A DNA stretch of 64,000 nt from Acidobacteriota bacterium (GTDB taxonomy: Bacteria > Acidobacteriota > Blastocatellia > Pyrinomonadales > Pyrinomonadaceae). The stretch spans positions 682,001 through 746,000 of the forward strand of contig JAIVJV010000009.1 in assembly GCA_020199835.1 (NCBI GenBank). Reading direction: 5' to 3'. The notes beneath the pieces are model-generated. The model was not told where the DNA came from and ran no database searches. It worked only from the letters and a program-made list of their open reading frames with translations. Each line of letters opens with the position of its first letter. The stretch's first letter is position 1. Shown here piece by piece: positions 27,607 through 36,396 of this stretch. The position numbers and the translations under genes are program-made.

Positions 27607-28287
27607 ATGAAAAGGCTGCTGGTTCTGCCTGTTCTGATGGGGTTGGTTCTGCTTCCGCTATTGACCGCGGGCTGCCATCGCGCGATGCGTGCTGACGTCA
27701 AAGGCTCGGGCAAACGTGTCACGGAAAAACGTGACATCGCGCCGTTCACTTCCATCGAGACCAACGGAGCTTTTGATATCGAGATCGTCTGCCAAAAAGG
27801 TGTGAGCATGGAGATCGAAGGCGACGACAACATACTCCCGCTCGTCAGCAGCGAGGTGAGTAACAACGTGCTGCGACTCAAACCATCGCAAAGTTATTCG
27901 GTCAACGATCCGATCGTGTTGCGAATCACCGTTCCTAACCTCGAAGCGATCACGGCTAACGGCGCGGGTAACATTCGCATCTCGGACGTGAGCAATGAAA
28001 AGCTTCAGATCTCATCGGATGGCGCACCCGCGATCAGTGCTTCAGGAAGCACGAAGATGATCGGTATCGACACGAACGGCGCCGCCAGGATCGACACTCA
28101 CAACCTGCGGGCCGCGCACGCGATCGTCGACAGTAAAGGTGTTTCGAAAGTCGATCTCGGCGTTTCCGATCGGCTCGACGTTACTGTCTCCGGACCTTCT
28201 CGCGTTACTTATCGTGGAGATCCGGTGGTGAACAAGACGGTGCATGGTCCAGGCAAAGTTGAGAAGCGAGGCGATCAGGGAGCGTAG
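27607..28287 (+). CDS. Head-GIN domain lipoprotein (DUF2807)
   Basis: 226 residues. The signal ends in a lipobox, LTAGC (about Cys23). The mature chain is a right-handed beta-solenoid of repeated short strands (SIETNGAFDIEIV, LEAITANGAGNIRISDVSNE, MIGIDTNGAARIDTHNL), typical of the putative auto-transporter adhesin head GIN domain. These are cell-surface or periplasmic proteins of unknown role. GAAGGAG precedes the ATG. Confidence 0.85.
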   Translation: MKRLLVLPVLMGLVLLPLLTAGCHRAMRADVKGSGKRVTEKRDIAPFTSIETNGAFDIEIVCQKGVSMEIEGDDNILPLVSSEVSNNVLRLKPSQSYSVNDPIVLRITVPNLEAITANGAGNIRISDVSNEKLQISSDGAPAISASGSTKMIGIDTNGAARIDTHNLRAAHAIVDSKGVSKVDLGVSDRLDVTVSGPSRVTYRGDPVVNKTVHGPGKVEKRGDQGA

Positions 28288-28325
28288 CTGCAAATAAACG
28301 CGAGAGATGCACGAGATTTTTCCAG

Positions 28326-28354
28326 TTGACATTACACCGCGCCTGAATAACTAT
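28326..28354 (+). promoter_or_regulatory. Candidate sigma70-type promoter of fdxA
   Basis: TTGACA at 28326-28331 and AACTAT at 28349-28354 are 17 bases apart. It lies 32 bases before the fdxA start codon. The 21 bases from TTGACA are strongly like those at 55327, upstream of another gene. Confidence 0.45.
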
Positions 28355-28385
28355 TTGCCATCACCGAAAGGAGCTTACGTCCCTA

Positions 28386-28685
28386 ATGACCTACGTAGTT
28401 GTTGAATTATGCGTCGATTGCAAGTACACCGACTGCGCAGCCGTTTGTCCTGTAGAAGCATTTCACGAGTTAACCGATCGTCTTTACATCAACGCCGATA
28501 CTTGCATCGATTGTGACGCGTGTGTTCCTGAATGTCCGGTCGAAGCGATCTTCGCCGACACCAATGTGCCAGAGAACTATGCACACTGGACGCAGATCAA
28601 CATCGACGAAGCTCCAAAGTATCCAATCATCAGCCAGAAGATTCCGGCTCTTCACGGTCCGACCTGTACAGGCCCCGAAGAGTAG
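28386..28685 (+). CDS. fdxA: Seven-iron ferredoxin FdxA
   Basis: 99 residues. Two cluster motifs are seen: CVDCKYTDCAAVCP near the N-terminus and CIDCDACVPECP in the middle, the pattern of FdxA proteins that hold one 3Fe-4S and one 4Fe-4S cluster. The C-terminal extension (HWTQINIDEAPKYPIISQKI) is also characteristic. It is a soluble electron carrier. It has its own promoter candidate, AAAGGAG upstream, and a strong terminator downstream, so it is probably monocistronic. Confidence 0.93.
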   Translation: MTYVVVELCVDCKYTDCAAVCPVEAFHELTDRLYINADTCIDCDACVPECPVEAIFADTNVPENYAHWTQINIDEAPKYPIISQKIPALHGPTCTGPEE

Positions 28686-28711
28686 CGCCATATCACCAGA
28701 CCATCACCAAC

Positions 28712-28745
28712 TGAGGCGTGCTCAACGGCACGCCTCAAGTTTATA
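28712..28745 (+). terminator. Terminator after fdxA
   Basis: A perfect 10-bp stem (TGAGGCGTGC at 28712-28721 and its complement at 28728-28737) with a 6-base loop, followed by AAGTTTATAAG. It lies 26 bases after the fdxA stop codon. Confidence 0.75.
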
Positions 28746-28844
28746 AGTGGCACTCCCTTTGCTCCCCTCGTCGCGGTGGTCCAAACGCAAGCCGTATGTG
28801 TATTCATACGGAACAAGAGCGCGCGGATCATTACAGCAAAGGCT

Positions 28845-29516
28845 ATGTCGAAGATACTTCGTAATAATGGTCTATCCATTGTTCTGACCCTGCTGTTCTT
28901 ACTGTTTTTTGCCGGGCAGGCAGTGGCGGGCATGTATGAGTACAACGACGAGCAACAGGAACATGGTCAACCCACTGTAGATTTCGCCGGCTATCTCAAC
29001 ACCTCTCACTTCGCCGAAGCGACTATGGAAAACTGGGAAAGCGAGTTTCTCCAGATGTTCTTCTTCGTAGTGCTGACCGCATGCTTGTACCAGAAGGGCT
29101 CTGCTGAATCGAAGGATCCCGACAAAGAAGAAGAAGCCGTCGATCGTGATCCACTCAAATCACAAAAGAAGAAAGAGGCGCCGTGGCCGGTTCGTAAAGG
29201 TGGCCTGACTCTGACGGTTTACGAATACTCGTTGTCGCTCGCATTTCTGTTGCTGTTCCTGATGTCGTTCTTCTTGCACGCTGTGTCCGGCGCTAGGGTA
29301 TACAACGAGAGTCAACGAGAACACGGCCGTTACGAACAGGTCACCACGATCGGATACATGGGCACGCCTCGATTCTGGTTCGAGTCGTTTCAGAACTGGC
29401 AAAGCGAGTTTCTGGCGGTCGGGGCAATGGTGGTGTTGAGCATTTTCCTACGCCAGCGAGGCTCGCCCGAGTCGAAACCGGTGGACAGTCCTCACAGCGA
29501 CACGGGCGCAGAGTAA
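28845..29516 (+). CDS. DUF6766 family membrane protein
   Basis: 223 residues from the ATG at 28845, chosen because MSKILRNNGLSIVLTLLFLL starts the first membrane helix; an earlier in-frame ATG would add 23 unlike residues. The protein is two copies of one unit (about 1-85 and 110-205): a helix, a loop with EYN or VYNESQREHG, a short helix, FENWQSEFL-type motif (NWESEFLQMF, NWQSEFLAVG) and another helix. The linker is rich in charged residues. The role of the family is unknown. Confidence 0.8.
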   Translation: MSKILRNNGLSIVLTLLFLLFFAGQAVAGMYEYNDEQQEHGQPTVDFAGYLNTSHFAEATMENWESEFLQMFFFVVLTACLYQKGSAESKDPDKEEEAVDRDPLKSQKKKEAPWPVRKGGLTLTVYEYSLSLAFLLLFLMSFFLHAVSGARVYNESQREHGRYEQVTTIGYMGTPRFWFESFQNWQSEFLAVGAMVVLSIFLRQRGSPESKPVDSPHSDTGAE

Positions 29517-29653
29517 ACACCTACCAAGTCCGTTTAGTTCCAAGTTTCGCTTGACCCTTTTTCCGTCTTTGCGGCAACATTACCCGCGCGAGTTGAACCC
29601 CGGTTCGCTTCCTCGCTTCACCAATCGCCGCCGTCACATTCTAAGGATTTGAT

Positions 29654-30184
29654 ATGACCCCAGAACAACCGTATTTTCCCCTGCCCTCCCACAACTTGAA
29701 CACGATCTGGCGCAGCGACGCATTGCTGGTCATGACCAAACAGGCGTCCCTGCCCGATCGCTGTGTTAAATGCAATGCGCCCACGCCCGAACGTCTCAGG
29801 CGCAAACTTCAGTGGCACCATCCAGCCCTGTATCTCCTGATTTTCGCGAGCCTCCTCATTTATTGGGTCGTCGCGATGGTTGTACGCAAAACGGCGATCG
29901 TGAACCTCGGGCTTTGCGAAGAACACCGGGAGTCGCGAAAGCTGAGTATCATCATTACCGTGCTCCTCGCATTTGTGGCAGCGCTCAGTTCCATAGCGGC
30001 GGTGCAGTTCGAGATGCCTCTCTTATTCCTCGTGGCTCTCGGGCTGGTATTAGCGGCCGCGATTTACGGCAGCATCACGATTCGCGTAGTTGCTCCAACG
30101 AAGATCGACGAACACTTCGTCTGGATCAAAGGCGTCGATACCAGCTACTTGCAAGAGCTTCCGCAGTGGCAAGGCCGCATGTGA
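29654..30184 (+). CDS. Membrane protein of unknown function with Cys pair
   Basis: 176 residues from an ATG 9 bases after AAGGA. The N-terminal part has LPDRCVKCNAPTPERLRRKL, a CxxC that may bind zinc, together with a later LGLCEEHRE. Membrane helices lie at about 57-76 and 100-145. The pattern (Cys pair, hydrophobic region, CEEHR) is seen in uncharacterised bacterial membrane proteins, but I cannot name a family. No partner gene is evident. Confidence 0.65.
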   Translation: MTPEQPYFPLPSHNLNTIWRSDALLVMTKQASLPDRCVKCNAPTPERLRRKLQWHHPALYLLIFASLLIYWVVAMVVRKTAIVNLGLCEEHRESRKLSIIITVLLAFVAALSSIAAVQFEMPLLFLVALGLVLAAAIYGSITIRVVAPTKIDEHFVWIKGVDTSYLQELPQWQGRM

Positions 30185-30274
30185 GTGGGTTCCCAAGTTG
30201 CTTGCCAATCACGTCGGCCCACACCTATAATCGCGCCCGTCTCTCGAACCCTTCACTCCTCGTAACCTTGGACC

Positions 30275-32260
30275 ATGATTATGAAGCGTTTTGCTTACCC
30301 CCTTGTAGTAACTCTTTGCCTTTTAGCCGTCGTCTCTCAGCACACGCCAGTCCTTGCGAAGGACAAGTGGATCAGTGTGCGCACGAAGAATTTTTTCCTC
30401 GTAGGAAATGACAGTGAGAAAGAGATCAAAGAGGTCGCGCTCAAACTCGAGCAGTTTCGCGAAGTCTTTACCCGGCTGTTTCCAAACATGGTCTTCAGCA
30501 CGCCCGTGCCGACGACCGTCGTGGTGTTCAAGAGCCATAGCTCCTACGCTCCGTTCAAGCCACATGCGAACACCGCGGGGTATTTTCAGGCCGGGCGCGA
30601 CGTGAACTACATCACGTTGACCACGGAACTACACACCGCCGACCCCTTCGAAGTTATCTTTCACGAATACACGCACCTGCTGGTTAACAACACGTTCAAA
30701 GACGCTCCGCTCTGGTTCAACGAAGGGCTCGCTGAGTACTACAGCACTTTCAAGATCACGGACGATCGCAAGGTTGCGCTGGGCAGAGCAATCGGCAATC
30801 ACGTTTACCTGCTGCGCGCCAGCAAGATGCTGCCGCTGCGCACGCTCTTCGAAGTCGATCACAAATCGCCGCATTACAACGAATCAAAAAAGCAGGGGAT
30901 CTTCTACGCACAGTCATGGGCGTTGATGCACTACCTGCTGATCGGAAAAACCGGATTCGTGGCGCCGCTTAGCAAGTTTCTGGAATTGCAGAATGCGGAC
31001 GTGCCGCTCGACGAAGCATTTCAACAGTCGTTCGGAATGCCTTTCGAGACGATGGAGAAGGATCTCCGCAATTACATCAAGCAGGATCGGTATAACCTGA
31101 TCACCGGCCACTTCGAACGTAAAGTCGAACTCGACGCGAGCACGCTGGCAGCTCCGCTGAGCGAAGCCGAAGCGCAGGCTTATCTCGGCGACTTGATGCT
31201 CCACAGCCATCGCAAGGACGCCTACACGTATCTGGAAAAAGCCATCAAGCTCGATCCGAATCTCGGCATGGCCCACGCATCGCTCGGTATGGCGTATTTT
31301 CGCGAAGGTAAAGTGAATGAAGCGCGTGCGAGTCTTGAGCGTGCCGTCTCGTTAAATTCGCAAAACTACCTCGCGCATTACTATTACGCGTTCACGTTGA
31401 GCCGGCAGAGTGAAGAAGGCGCGCCTGTGTCAGCCTACACGCCTGAAGTGGCGGCAAAGATCCGTCAGCATTTGCAGAAGGCGATTGCGTTGCGTCCTGA
31501 TTTTCTCGAGTCGTACAACCTGCTCGCGTTTGTCAGTTTGGTGAGTGGCGAGAACCTGAACGAAGCGATCGCGTCCGTGAAAGAGGCGTTGAAGACTTCG
31601 CCCGGCCGCAGCGACTTCTCTTTCACTTTGGCCCAACTTTACGCGCGCACCGGCGACTACAAAGCTGCGCGCGAAATGCTCGAGCAACTGGTGAAATCAA
31701 ACGACAACGCCGAGATGCAACTCCCGATAGAGTCGCTGCTGTCACAGATCAAGCGGATCGAAGAGAACGCCGGTAAGTACGAGCACCTGAAGCAAACAGC
31801 AAACCGCACTAATGGCGGCGGACCGCCCACACTCGTTAGTGTTGGTTCAGAAACGACAACGCCGGCCACTTCCCCCACGACCACCACCACGAACGTACCG
31901 CAGCTCGCGCCGAACGATCCCTCTTTCTACTTGCGCGAGGTATTGAGGAAACCCGCCGCCAGTGAAACTCAGTTGCAGGCCACGCTGCTGCGGCTCGAAT
32001 GCGACGCGAAAGGAATCGTCTTCGTGGTCCAGACTGACAGCGGCTTGTTGCGACTGCGAACGGCGAGTTTTGAAGACGTCGAGATCACGACTTACGATCC
32101 CGGCGTGAACGGTGAGATCAAGTGCGGCGAACGCAAGCCTGCGAACGTCGTGGTTGTTTGCTACGTCCCGAACGCCGACAAGAAACTGAAAGCGGACGGC
32201 GTTTTGAAGTCGATCGAGTTTGTCCCGACCGACTTCAAACTCAAACCACCAACTCCCTGA
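30275..32260 (+). CDS. DUF1570/peptidase MA-like metalloprotease with TPR repeats
   Basis: 661 residues with an N-terminal signal peptide (KRFAYPLVVTLCLLAVVSQ). A gluzincin-type site is at 130-134 (HEYTH) with NEGLAEY at 149-155 supplying the third zinc ligand. From about 290 come tetratricopeptide repeats (AYTYLEKAIKLDPNLGMAHA and similar). A Thr/Ser/Pro-rich linker follows near 530, then a small beta domain. It is a secreted or periplasmic protein; whether it cleaves protein is not shown. ATG at 30281 is an equally good start. Confidence 0.82.
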   Translation: MIMKRFAYPLVVTLCLLAVVSQHTPVLAKDKWISVRTKNFFLVGNDSEKEIKEVALKLEQFREVFTRLFPNMVFSTPVPTTVVVFKSHSSYAPFKPHANTAGYFQAGRDVNYITLTTELHTADPFEVIFHEYTHLLVNNTFKDAPLWFNEGLAEYYSTFKITDDRKVALGRAIGNHVYLLRASKMLPLRTLFEVDHKSPHYNESKKQGIFYAQSWALMHYLLIGKTGFVAPLSKFLELQNADVPLDEAFQQSFGMPFETMEKDLRNYIKQDRYNLITGHFERKVELDASTLAAPLSEAEAQAYLGDLMLHSHRKDAYTYLEKAIKLDPNLGMAHASLGMAYFREGKVNEARASLERAVSLNSQNYLAHYYYAFTLSRQSEEGAPVSAYTPEVAAKIRQHLQKAIALRPDFLESYNLLAFVSLVSGENLNEAIASVKEALKTSPGRSDFSFTLAQLYARTGDYKAAREMLEQLVKSNDNAEMQLPIESLLSQIKRIEENAGKYEHLKQTANRTNGGGPPTLVSVGSETTTPATSPTTTTTNVPQLAPNDPSFYLREVLRKPAASETQLQATLLRLECDAKGIVFVVQTDSGLLRLRTASFEDVEITTYDPGVNGEIKCGERKPANVVVVCYVPNADKKLKADGVLKSIEFVPTDFKLKPPTP

Positions 32261-32301
32261 ACAACGTTAACTAACCCGATAGCCAGAAAAAGGTCACGGG
32301 C

Positions 32302-32388
32302 ACCCTGGGACCGCAGGCGTCCCGCCTGCAAGGGACCCACCCGAGCGCTCCCGTGTGCTTGCAGGCGAGACGCCTGCGGTCCCAGGGT
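32302..32388. repeat. REP-like long palindrome, copy 2
   Basis: Two 30-base arms (32302-32331 and 32359-32388) are complementary at 29 of 30 positions. Each arm is near-identical to those at 4543-4622, while the 27-base spacer differs. It lies between the converging ends of the DUF1570 and tricorn-like genes and might also act as a terminator. Confidence 0.8.
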
Positions 32389-32404
32389 ATCTGTGCCTGA
32401 ACAC

Positions 32405-35400
32405 TTACTGCTGGCGCTGCTGCGCCTGACCTTCGGTCGCGGTGTTGCGCCGAGAGCCGTTCAACTGCTTCATCAACTCCTCAACCGCAACTTCGAGCTG
32501 ACGATCGCGCCCGGCCAACACGTCTTCCGGTTTGTTCTCGACCAGCATGTCGGGCTGCACGCCGTTGTTTTCCATGTTCGTGCGCTTCGCATCAGCGAGG
32601 AACACGCCCACACCCGGAGTGCGCACCGTCGAACCGTCGATCAACGTGTAACTGCCGGTACCGATGACGGCTCCCGGCGTTGGCGTGCCAACGACCTTGC
32701 CCAGTCCGAGTGCACGGAAGCCCGCCGGAAACATCTCCGCGTTTGAAGCCGAGCGCCAGTTCTGCAACACGATCTTTGGTCCAAAGAAAGCGGCAAATGG
32801 ACGGCCGGCTGGTTCCGTACCGCGCGGTTGCCAGACCTGATACTGGCGTTGGACCAGGATGGCGAGCAACTCCTGTTCGATGTTGCCGCCACCGTTCCAG
32901 CGTTGATCGATCACCAGCGCTTCCTTGTTGCGAAACTCGCGGATCTCTTTTTCAAACTTCCGCAGCGATGGTTGATTCATCGCCTGGATGTGGATGTACC
33001 CGATGCGTCCGCCGGAAAGCTCGTCGACTTTCTTGCGCCGCTCCTTGACCCAACGCTCGTAACGCAACTGGCCGTAAGCGCCGGTATTGATTGCTTCGAT
33101 GCGTGTGTTCCACGCGCCATCGTCGGCGGGTTTGTTGTTGAACGTCACCGTCACCTTGCGGTTCAGGCGGCTGTTCAATAACTGCCAGTACTCGTCGCCG
33201 GCTTTGACTTGCTTGCCGTCGATCGCCATCAGGTAATCGCCGACTTTCACGCGCACCCAGTCTTTGTCGGCTGGGCCATCTTCGTAGACGTGAGTTACGC
33301 GATAACGGCCCGCGGCTTTGTCGGCTTCGAGCTCCATGCCGAGATGTCCGGTCGAAACTCCACCGGCGGCTGGACCACGCGGCGGCGGCGCCGCGCCCGT
33401 GTGCGAAGCGTTCAACTCACCAATCATTTCGTTGATGATGTTGAGCAGTTCCTGGCGATCGCCGACGTACTCGACGAGCGGCCGATACTTCGCGCGCATC
33501 GCGTCCCAGTCCATGCCGTGCATCTTGGGATCGTAAAAGCGGTATTTCATCGTGCGCCATGCATCGTCGAACATCTCAGCCCATTCGGCCGGGCGCTCGA
33601 TCCGCACGCGAACGTTGAAATTGATCCGGCGTCTGCCGCCGCCGCCCGCGGTTGGGCCCGCGGCTGCGGTTGTGGTCGCGCCTGCGCCCGCGCCCGCTCC
33701 TGGTCCACCACCAGCCGGAATCGGCACTGACCAAACGCCATCACGCTCGCGGAAGAACAGCGTGCGGCCATCGCGCGAGATGTTCAGATCCGACACTCCG
33801 CCGCCGGGACCACCGCCGCCACCGGGACCGCCACCCTCACCTTCATTCGGAGGCTGACCGGCAGTGATGCGCGCGAGTCGCCGTCCGTCTTCCTGAACCG
33901 AATAGATGACCGGAATGTTTGCCTGGCCTGCGGGCTCGGTCGTCACGAAGACAAGCGTGCGGCTGTCAGGCGTGATCGCGAAGTTAAGAATCGGAAACGG
34001 CATACGCGTGATCTGCCGGGTACGGCGTTTCAGCCCATCAAAATGGACCTTGATCTCGCGTGGCGGACGATTCGCTTGTGGGCGAGGTCGCGCTGCCGGA
34101 GGCGTGCCGCCTTCAGCACCTTCAGCGGGCGGCTGTGCCGGAGGCGCCGGCGTTTCACCAGCAGCTTCGCGCTCTTCCGGATCGTCAGGATCTTTTTCCT
34201 GGCGCTCGAGCCACATCGAGTAGATCTGGACCGAGTTCGGAACGTTCCCGCCCGCAGTCGCTTCAACGCGCTGGAAGAAAAGTTTCCGGCCGTCTGGTGC
34301 AAACCGCGGATTGCCATCGTTGTTCGAATCAAAGGTGACGCGATGCGCCTGCTTCTCCGCTCCTGACGACGCGATCAAATAAATGTCAGCCGTGCGCGAG
34401 ATGTCATTCTTCGAATACGCGATCCATTTTCCGTCGGGTGACCAGACGGGCGCGCTGAACGCGCCGTAGCGCGAAGTATCGAGTTCGACGACCTGCTTCG
34501 TCGCGACCGTCAGCTTGCGCAGCTTGTCGTCTGAAGCGGCAAAGGCGATCTCTTTCGAGTCCGGCGACCAGTTGAAACCGAGCTTGAGGGCATCGATGTC
34601 GGTGAGCTTTTGTGCGGGCGCCGAATCATCCGCGGCGACAACGTAAAGCTCTTCGCGTCCGCTCTGATCGGAAATGTAAGCGAGCCATTTGCCGTCGGGC
34701 GAATACGAAACGTTGCGATCGCGAGCTGGTCCATCGGTGAGTTGCTTCAGATCGCCTTCTTCAACGGGCGCGGTGAAGATTTCGCCGTGAATCGAGAAGG
34801 CGATTCGTCGTGATGACGGCGCGAGATCGTAATCGTCCGCTTGCGAAGCAAACGACTGTACTTCGGACAGGTTCTCCTGTGTCTCGGCCTCGATGTTCAG
34901 CGTTATCGGCGTGGCGCGCTTCGAGGCAACATCAAGTTTCCAAATGCCGAAGTCGTGCTCAAACATGATCACGCGCCCGTCGGCGCTGATTGAGGGCCAA
35001 CGCACGTCGCCGGCTTTGAAGGTCGTGACTTTGTCTGCCTTGCCGCCGTTTTCGGAGACACGCCAGATGTTAGTCAGACCACCACCGTCGCGATCGCTAA
35101 CGAAATAGATGTAACCATCGCGTCCCCACATCGGCCACGAATCGACACCGTCAAAATCCGTCACCTGCGTAAATTTCTTCGCGGCCACGTCCATGACCAT
35201 GATGTCGCTTTGCATAGAGCCACGATAATACTTGCGCCAGTACGCCTGCGTTTTTTGGTTGTACGCGAGCTTCTGGCCGTCTGGTGAATACGAAGCCATC
35301 ACGCCCATGTCGGTGCCGGCTTTCGTCGGCATGCCGCCTTCGGTGCTGACGAGGTAAAGCTGCGGCGTAAAGTCCTCACCGCGGTTGGCGCTGAACATGA

Positions 35401-35764
35401 CGGAACGGGAGTCGGCAGACCATCCGAGCACGGTGTCGTCAGCGGAATGGTTAGTTAACTGTTTCACCTGGCCACCGCCGGCAGGTATCAGGTAAACATC
35501 GAGGTTGCCGTTGCGATCACTGGAGAACGCGATCCATTTGCCGTCCGGAGAGAAACGTCCGTAAACGTCTCGGGCCCGGTTGACAGTCAGGCGTTGCACG
35601 TTCTGTCCATTTTCGTCAGCGGTCCAGATGTCGCCAAGATACGTGAAGACGACGCGGCCATTGTGATAATGCGGATAGCGAACAAGCCGCGCTTCGCGGC
35701 CGAACGCCGAAATTGCTGCGACGAGAAGCATTGCTGCTGCGAAGAGAGTGGTTGTCTTTTTCAT
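32405..35764 (-). CDS. Tricorn-like S41 protease, secreted
   Basis: 1119 residues with a signal peptide (LFAAAMLLVAAISAFG). The first two thirds are WD40-like PD40 beta-propeller repeats (GRFSPDGKWIAFSSDRNGN, VSYSPDGKWLAYISD and many more). A Gly/Ala/Pro-rich stretch follows around 680-740, then a PDZ domain (TGHLGMELEADKAAGRYRVT) and a C-terminal S41 domain with the nucleophile Ser in NWRSASNAEMF. In tricorn the propellers guide peptides to the active site. It probably degrades peptides in the periplasm. ATG is preceded by a clear AGGAG on the minus strand. Confidence 0.9.
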   Translation of the reverse strand: MKKTTTLFAAAMLLVAAISAFGREARLVRYPHYHNGRVVFTYLGDIWTADENGQNVQRLTVNRARDVYGRFSPDGKWIAFSSDRNGNLDVYLIPAGGGQVKQLTNHSADDTVLGWSADSRSVMFSANRGEDFTPQLYLVSTEGGMPTKAGTDMGVMASYSPDGQKLAYNQKTQAYWRKYYRGSMQSDIMVMDVAAKKFTQVTDFDGVDSWPMWGRDGYIYFVSDRDGGGLTNIWRVSENGGKADKVTTFKAGDVRWPSISADGRVIMFEHDFGIWKLDVASKRATPITLNIEAETQENLSEVQSFASQADDYDLAPSSRRIAFSIHGEIFTAPVEEGDLKQLTDGPARDRNVSYSPDGKWLAYISDQSGREELYVVAADDSAPAQKLTDIDALKLGFNWSPDSKEIAFAASDDKLRKLTVATKQVVELDTSRYGAFSAPVWSPDGKWIAYSKNDISRTADIYLIASSGAEKQAHRVTFDSNNDGNPRFAPDGRKLFFQRVEATAGGNVPNSVQIYSMWLERQEKDPDDPEEREAAGETPAPPAQPPAEGAEGGTPPAARPRPQANRPPREIKVHFDGLKRRTRQITRMPFPILNFAITPDSRTLVFVTTEPAGQANIPVIYSVQEDGRRLARITAGQPPNEGEGGGPGGGGGPGGGVSDLNISRDGRTLFFRERDGVWSVPIPAGGGPGAGAGAGATTTAAAGPTAGGGGRRRINFNVRVRIERPAEWAEMFDDAWRTMKYRFYDPKMHGMDWDAMRAKYRPLVEYVGDRQELLNIINEMIGELNASHTGAAPPPRGPAAGGVSTGHLGMELEADKAAGRYRVTHVYEDGPADKDWVRVKVGDYLMAIDGKQVKAGDEYWQLLNSRLNRKVTVTFNNKPADDGAWNTRIEAINTGAYGQLRYERWVKERRKKVDELSGGRIGYIHIQAMNQPSLRKFEKEIREFRNKEALVIDQRWNGGGNIEQELLAILVQRQYQVWQPRGTEPAGRPFAAFFGPKIVLQNWRSASNAEMFPAGFRALGLGKVVGTPTPGAVIGTGSYTLIDGSTVRTPGVGVFLADAKRTNMENNGVQPDMLVENKPEDVLAGRDRQLEVAVEELMKQLNGSRRNTATEGQAQQRQQ

Positions 35765-35869
35765 GGCTCCTGACCTGCGCTAGTTGGGTTGGAAATTACC
35801 TGGAAAGGGGAGGCCGAATTATATCCGGGAAACTTGCGAATTGCGAAGGCAAATTGGCATGATTGGCCC

Positions 35870-36346
35870 GTGACGACAATTCGCTGCTGCAAGATGGGCG
35901 CCGCCGATGTAGCCGACGCGTTTCAGATGCTGAGTGATTTTCTCAGGGCTGACGAACACTACCTCGCCAGCAGTGAAGCGTACGGCGATCTAGGCCTCAA
36001 GGGTCTCAACAACGCACTCGATCTATTTCTCGAACATCCCGAGCTCGGTTTTGTCTGGATGGCTTACGACGAACGCGGCGTCGCGGGGATCTGCGTCGTG
36101 TGTTACGCGATCTCAACGTCAATGGGCGCCGTGGTTGCGAAGCTCGACGACGTTTCCGTTAAGGAAGATCGGCGCGGGGCCGGAATCGGCGGCGAGATGC
36201 TAAATCGACTGAAAGATCAGTTGCGCAAAGAAGCTGTGACACGGATCGACGTCGCTGTCCACCTCGACAACCCGCAAGCAAAACGCTTCTACGAAAAAGC
36301 CGGGTTCGTAGCGCTTCACGAAGAGCGGCTGTCCTGCTTGCTATAG
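35870..36346 (+). CDS. GNAT family N-acetyltransferase
   Basis: 158 residues from GTG 35870 (VTTIRCCKMGAADVADAFQM). GNAT marks are LDDVSVKEDRRGAGIGGEML, which forms the acetyl-CoA loop, and NPQAKRFYEKAGFVALHEER. A TTG start at 35789 would add 27 residues that do not look like the family, so GTG is preferred, but neither has a good Shine-Dalgarno sequence. The substrate is unknown. It diverges from the tricorn-like gene and converges on an M20 peptidase gene. Confidence 0.78.
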   Translation: MTTIRCCKMGAADVADAFQMLSDFLRADEHYLASSEAYGDLGLKGLNNALDLFLEHPELGFVWMAYDERGVAGICVVCYAISTSMGAVVAKLDDVSVKEDRRGAGIGGEMLNRLKDQLRKEAVTRIDVAVHLDNPQAKRFYEKAGFVALHEERLSCLL

Positions 36347-36396
36347 AAACACAGATACACACAGATCCTTTTACTGGTCTGTGTGCATTCGTGTTT
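36347..36396. terminator. Imperfect inverted repeat between convergent genes
   Basis: An AAACACAGATACACACAGA-type arm begins at 36347, directly after the GNAT stop. A related complementary arm at 36376-36396 runs into the M20 peptidase stop codon. The arms pair over about 20 bases with a few mismatches and bulges. By position it could end transcription from both sides. The same kind of ACACAGAT sequence also occurs at 6149-6188. Confidence 0.45.
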
